This document shows, one piece after another, positions 5,130-5,725 of a DNA stretch of 5,725 nucleotides. This DNA comes from Gammaproteobacteria bacterium. GTDB taxonomy: Bacteria; Pseudomonadota; Gammaproteobacteria; SG8-11. The stretch is taken from the NCBI GenBank assembly GCA_016200445.1, contig JACQEQ010000038.1:1-5725 (forward strand), in the 5' to 3' direction. The position numbers and the translations under genes were made by a program. How positions within the stretch are numbered: position 1 is the stretch's first letter; each line of letters starts with the position of its first letter. Below the pieces are notes generated by a model. The model did no database searches, was not told the origin of the DNA, and worked only from the letters and a program-made list of their open reading frames with translations.

Positions 5130-5396
5130 TCCATCCTGGTACGGTGGCAGGTCGCAAAGAATGTCGTCGATCATTTTGTTCGTGCTGTTCAGGGCGAGAT
5201 CCCGGAGTGCGTAGTCGCTGTATTTTTCGGCGGCACTCCTGGCCTCGCTCCTGGTTTTAATAGTCCGGATATCAATACCGATCTTCGCGAATTTCGGCCC
5301 AAGAATTTCAATCCCCTTGCGGGTGAAACGAAGATGTCCTGTCGCCGGATTTTCGACGAAGAGCTGATGGGTCATGTGTTCGGGAGTCGGTTTCAT
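5100..5396 (-). CDS. Hypothetical 98-aa protein
   Basis: The ATG at 5396 is preceded on the minus strand by CAGGGTG, giving an AGGG ribosome binding site at about 7 nt; a second in-frame ATG lies seven codons later. The protein is basic in the middle (RFTRKGIEIL, IRTIKTRSEARSAAEKYSD) and probably mixed alpha/beta at the N terminus with a helical C-terminal half. There is no signal peptide, membrane segment or recognisable catalytic motif. I do not recognise the family. It converges on the 58-aa plus-strand gene with a 30-bp overlap and lies between the two structured RNA copies, its upstream region facing copy B. Convergent small genes of this kind could form an antagonistic pair, but nothing in the sequence proves that. 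Coding status is likely from the codon pattern and start context. Confidence 0.6.
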   Translation of the reverse strand: MKPTPEHMTHQLFVENPATGHLRFTRKGIEILGPKFAKIGIDIRTIKTRSEARSAAEKYSDYALRDLALNSTNKMIDDILCDLPPYQDGLRLKQQSEF

Positions 5397-5470
5397 GTGC
5401 GCACCCTGATTCGCGTAGATGGAACCACTTTTACATAACCCATGGGGATCGGCAAGGCGTGTAGGGGAGT

Positions 5471-5505
5471 CTTACTTGAGCGCCGCTCACCGGCGTTGAA
5501 GTAAG
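5471..5505 (+). repeat. Two-part hairpin upstream of RNA copy B
   Basis: CTTACTT (5471-5477) pairs with AAGTAAG (5499-5505). Inside it, CGCCG (5481-5485) pairs with CGGCG (5491-5495), with a 3x3 internal loop between the helices. T5 at 5514-5518 follows 8 nt later, so a poor plus-strand terminator is possible. It could equally be the 5' domain of RNA B. Copy A has no obvious equivalent. Confidence 0.5.
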
Positions 5506-5520
5506 GCTGAAGGTTTTTAA

Positions 5521-5625
5521 ACCGTGACCGCTGCGGTTCAGCGGTAAACACCCATGCCTACGACGACCGTCGTGTGTCAGGAACGTGAAACGGGTGTAGT
5601 GATCGTACGATCATCGGTCCAGCGC
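5521..5625 (+). ncRNA. Structured RNA candidate, copy B (paralogue of copy A)
   Basis: The elements match copy A in order. Hairpin ACCGCTG/CAGCGGT (5527-5533/5539-5545). Strand ACACCC (5548-5553), pairing with GGGTGT (5592-5597). Hairpin ACGAC-GACC-GTCGT (5560-5573) with a flanking U-G pair. Strand GGAACG (5580-5585), pairing with CGGTCC (5615-5620) with one mismatch. Hairpin TGATC-GTAC-GATCA (5600-5613). Single-stranded parts are well kept (AACCGTG, AAACACCCAT, CGTGA-ACGGGTG, TCGGTC-AGCGC), while hairpin stems differ on both arms, as in a conserved RNA fold. The following 100 bp to the window edge show no clear structure or gene, so any associated gene probably lies outside. The extent of the RNA is uncertain on both sides. 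Confidence 0.62.
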
Positions 5626-5725
5626 TCCATGCATAATCTGCGAACGGTGCAAGAAAAGAATAATCACCTGCCCAAGTCGTATACATCATGCCACGCATAT
5701 TCAGAACGCCCTCCATTGAATCTCG

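Noticed and set aside
4702..5625. Integron attC sites
   Set aside because: The paired copies are palindromic, but neither has the GTTRRRY core or the paired R and L boxes of attC.
5688..5725. ATG opening a frame that runs off the right edge (MPRIFRTPSIES)
   Set aside because: Only 12 codons are visible and no ribosome binding site precedes it; a gene start here is possible but not supported.

Overview
The window looks like accessory DNA of a proteobacterium, probably part of an integrative conjugative element or genomic island. This rests on mid-to-high GC coding DNA, a DUF6094-like tail at the left edge (a family I associate with conjugative islands), a compact cassette of patchily distributed nuclease- and protease-like genes, a decayed regulator, and long stretches of hairpin-rich non-coding sequence. 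I cannot name the species.

Layout. Positions 1-371 hold the 3' end of a gene resembling DUF6094 proteins, followed by a clear Rho-independent terminator (387-414). Positions 415-687 have no convincing gene but carry repeated GCATAT-type motifs that could be operator sites. Positions 688-3324 hold three tightly packed plus-strand genes: an ImmA/IrrE-type zinc metallopeptidase, a PIN-domain-like nuclease (17-nt overlap) and a 'beta family' protein (ATGA overlap). A minus-strand gene at 3290-3877, an sce7726-family protein with a PD-(D/E)xK-like nuclease signature, converges on the beta gene with a 35-bp coding overlap. I read these four genes as one module. Defence against phage or plasmids, or a toxin/antitoxin-like role, is the best guess, but it is an inference.

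The right third differs. Positions 4005-4446 (minus) hold a degraded AraC-type regulator that keeps the ligand-binding half and has lost the DNA-binding half. Two related structured RNAs follow, A (about 4702-4820) and B (about 5521-5625). They share the same hairpins and an apparent H-type pseudoknot, although several stem sequences have changed on both sides. RNA A is followed by three more hairpins that run into the ribosome binding site of a 58-aa plus-strand gene (4953-5129). A 98-aa minus-strand gene (5100-5396) overlaps the end of that gene tail to tail and lies between the two RNA copies.

The two points most worth following up are the ImmA-PIN-beta-sce7726 module and the duplicated pseudoknotted RNA with its adjoining short genes.
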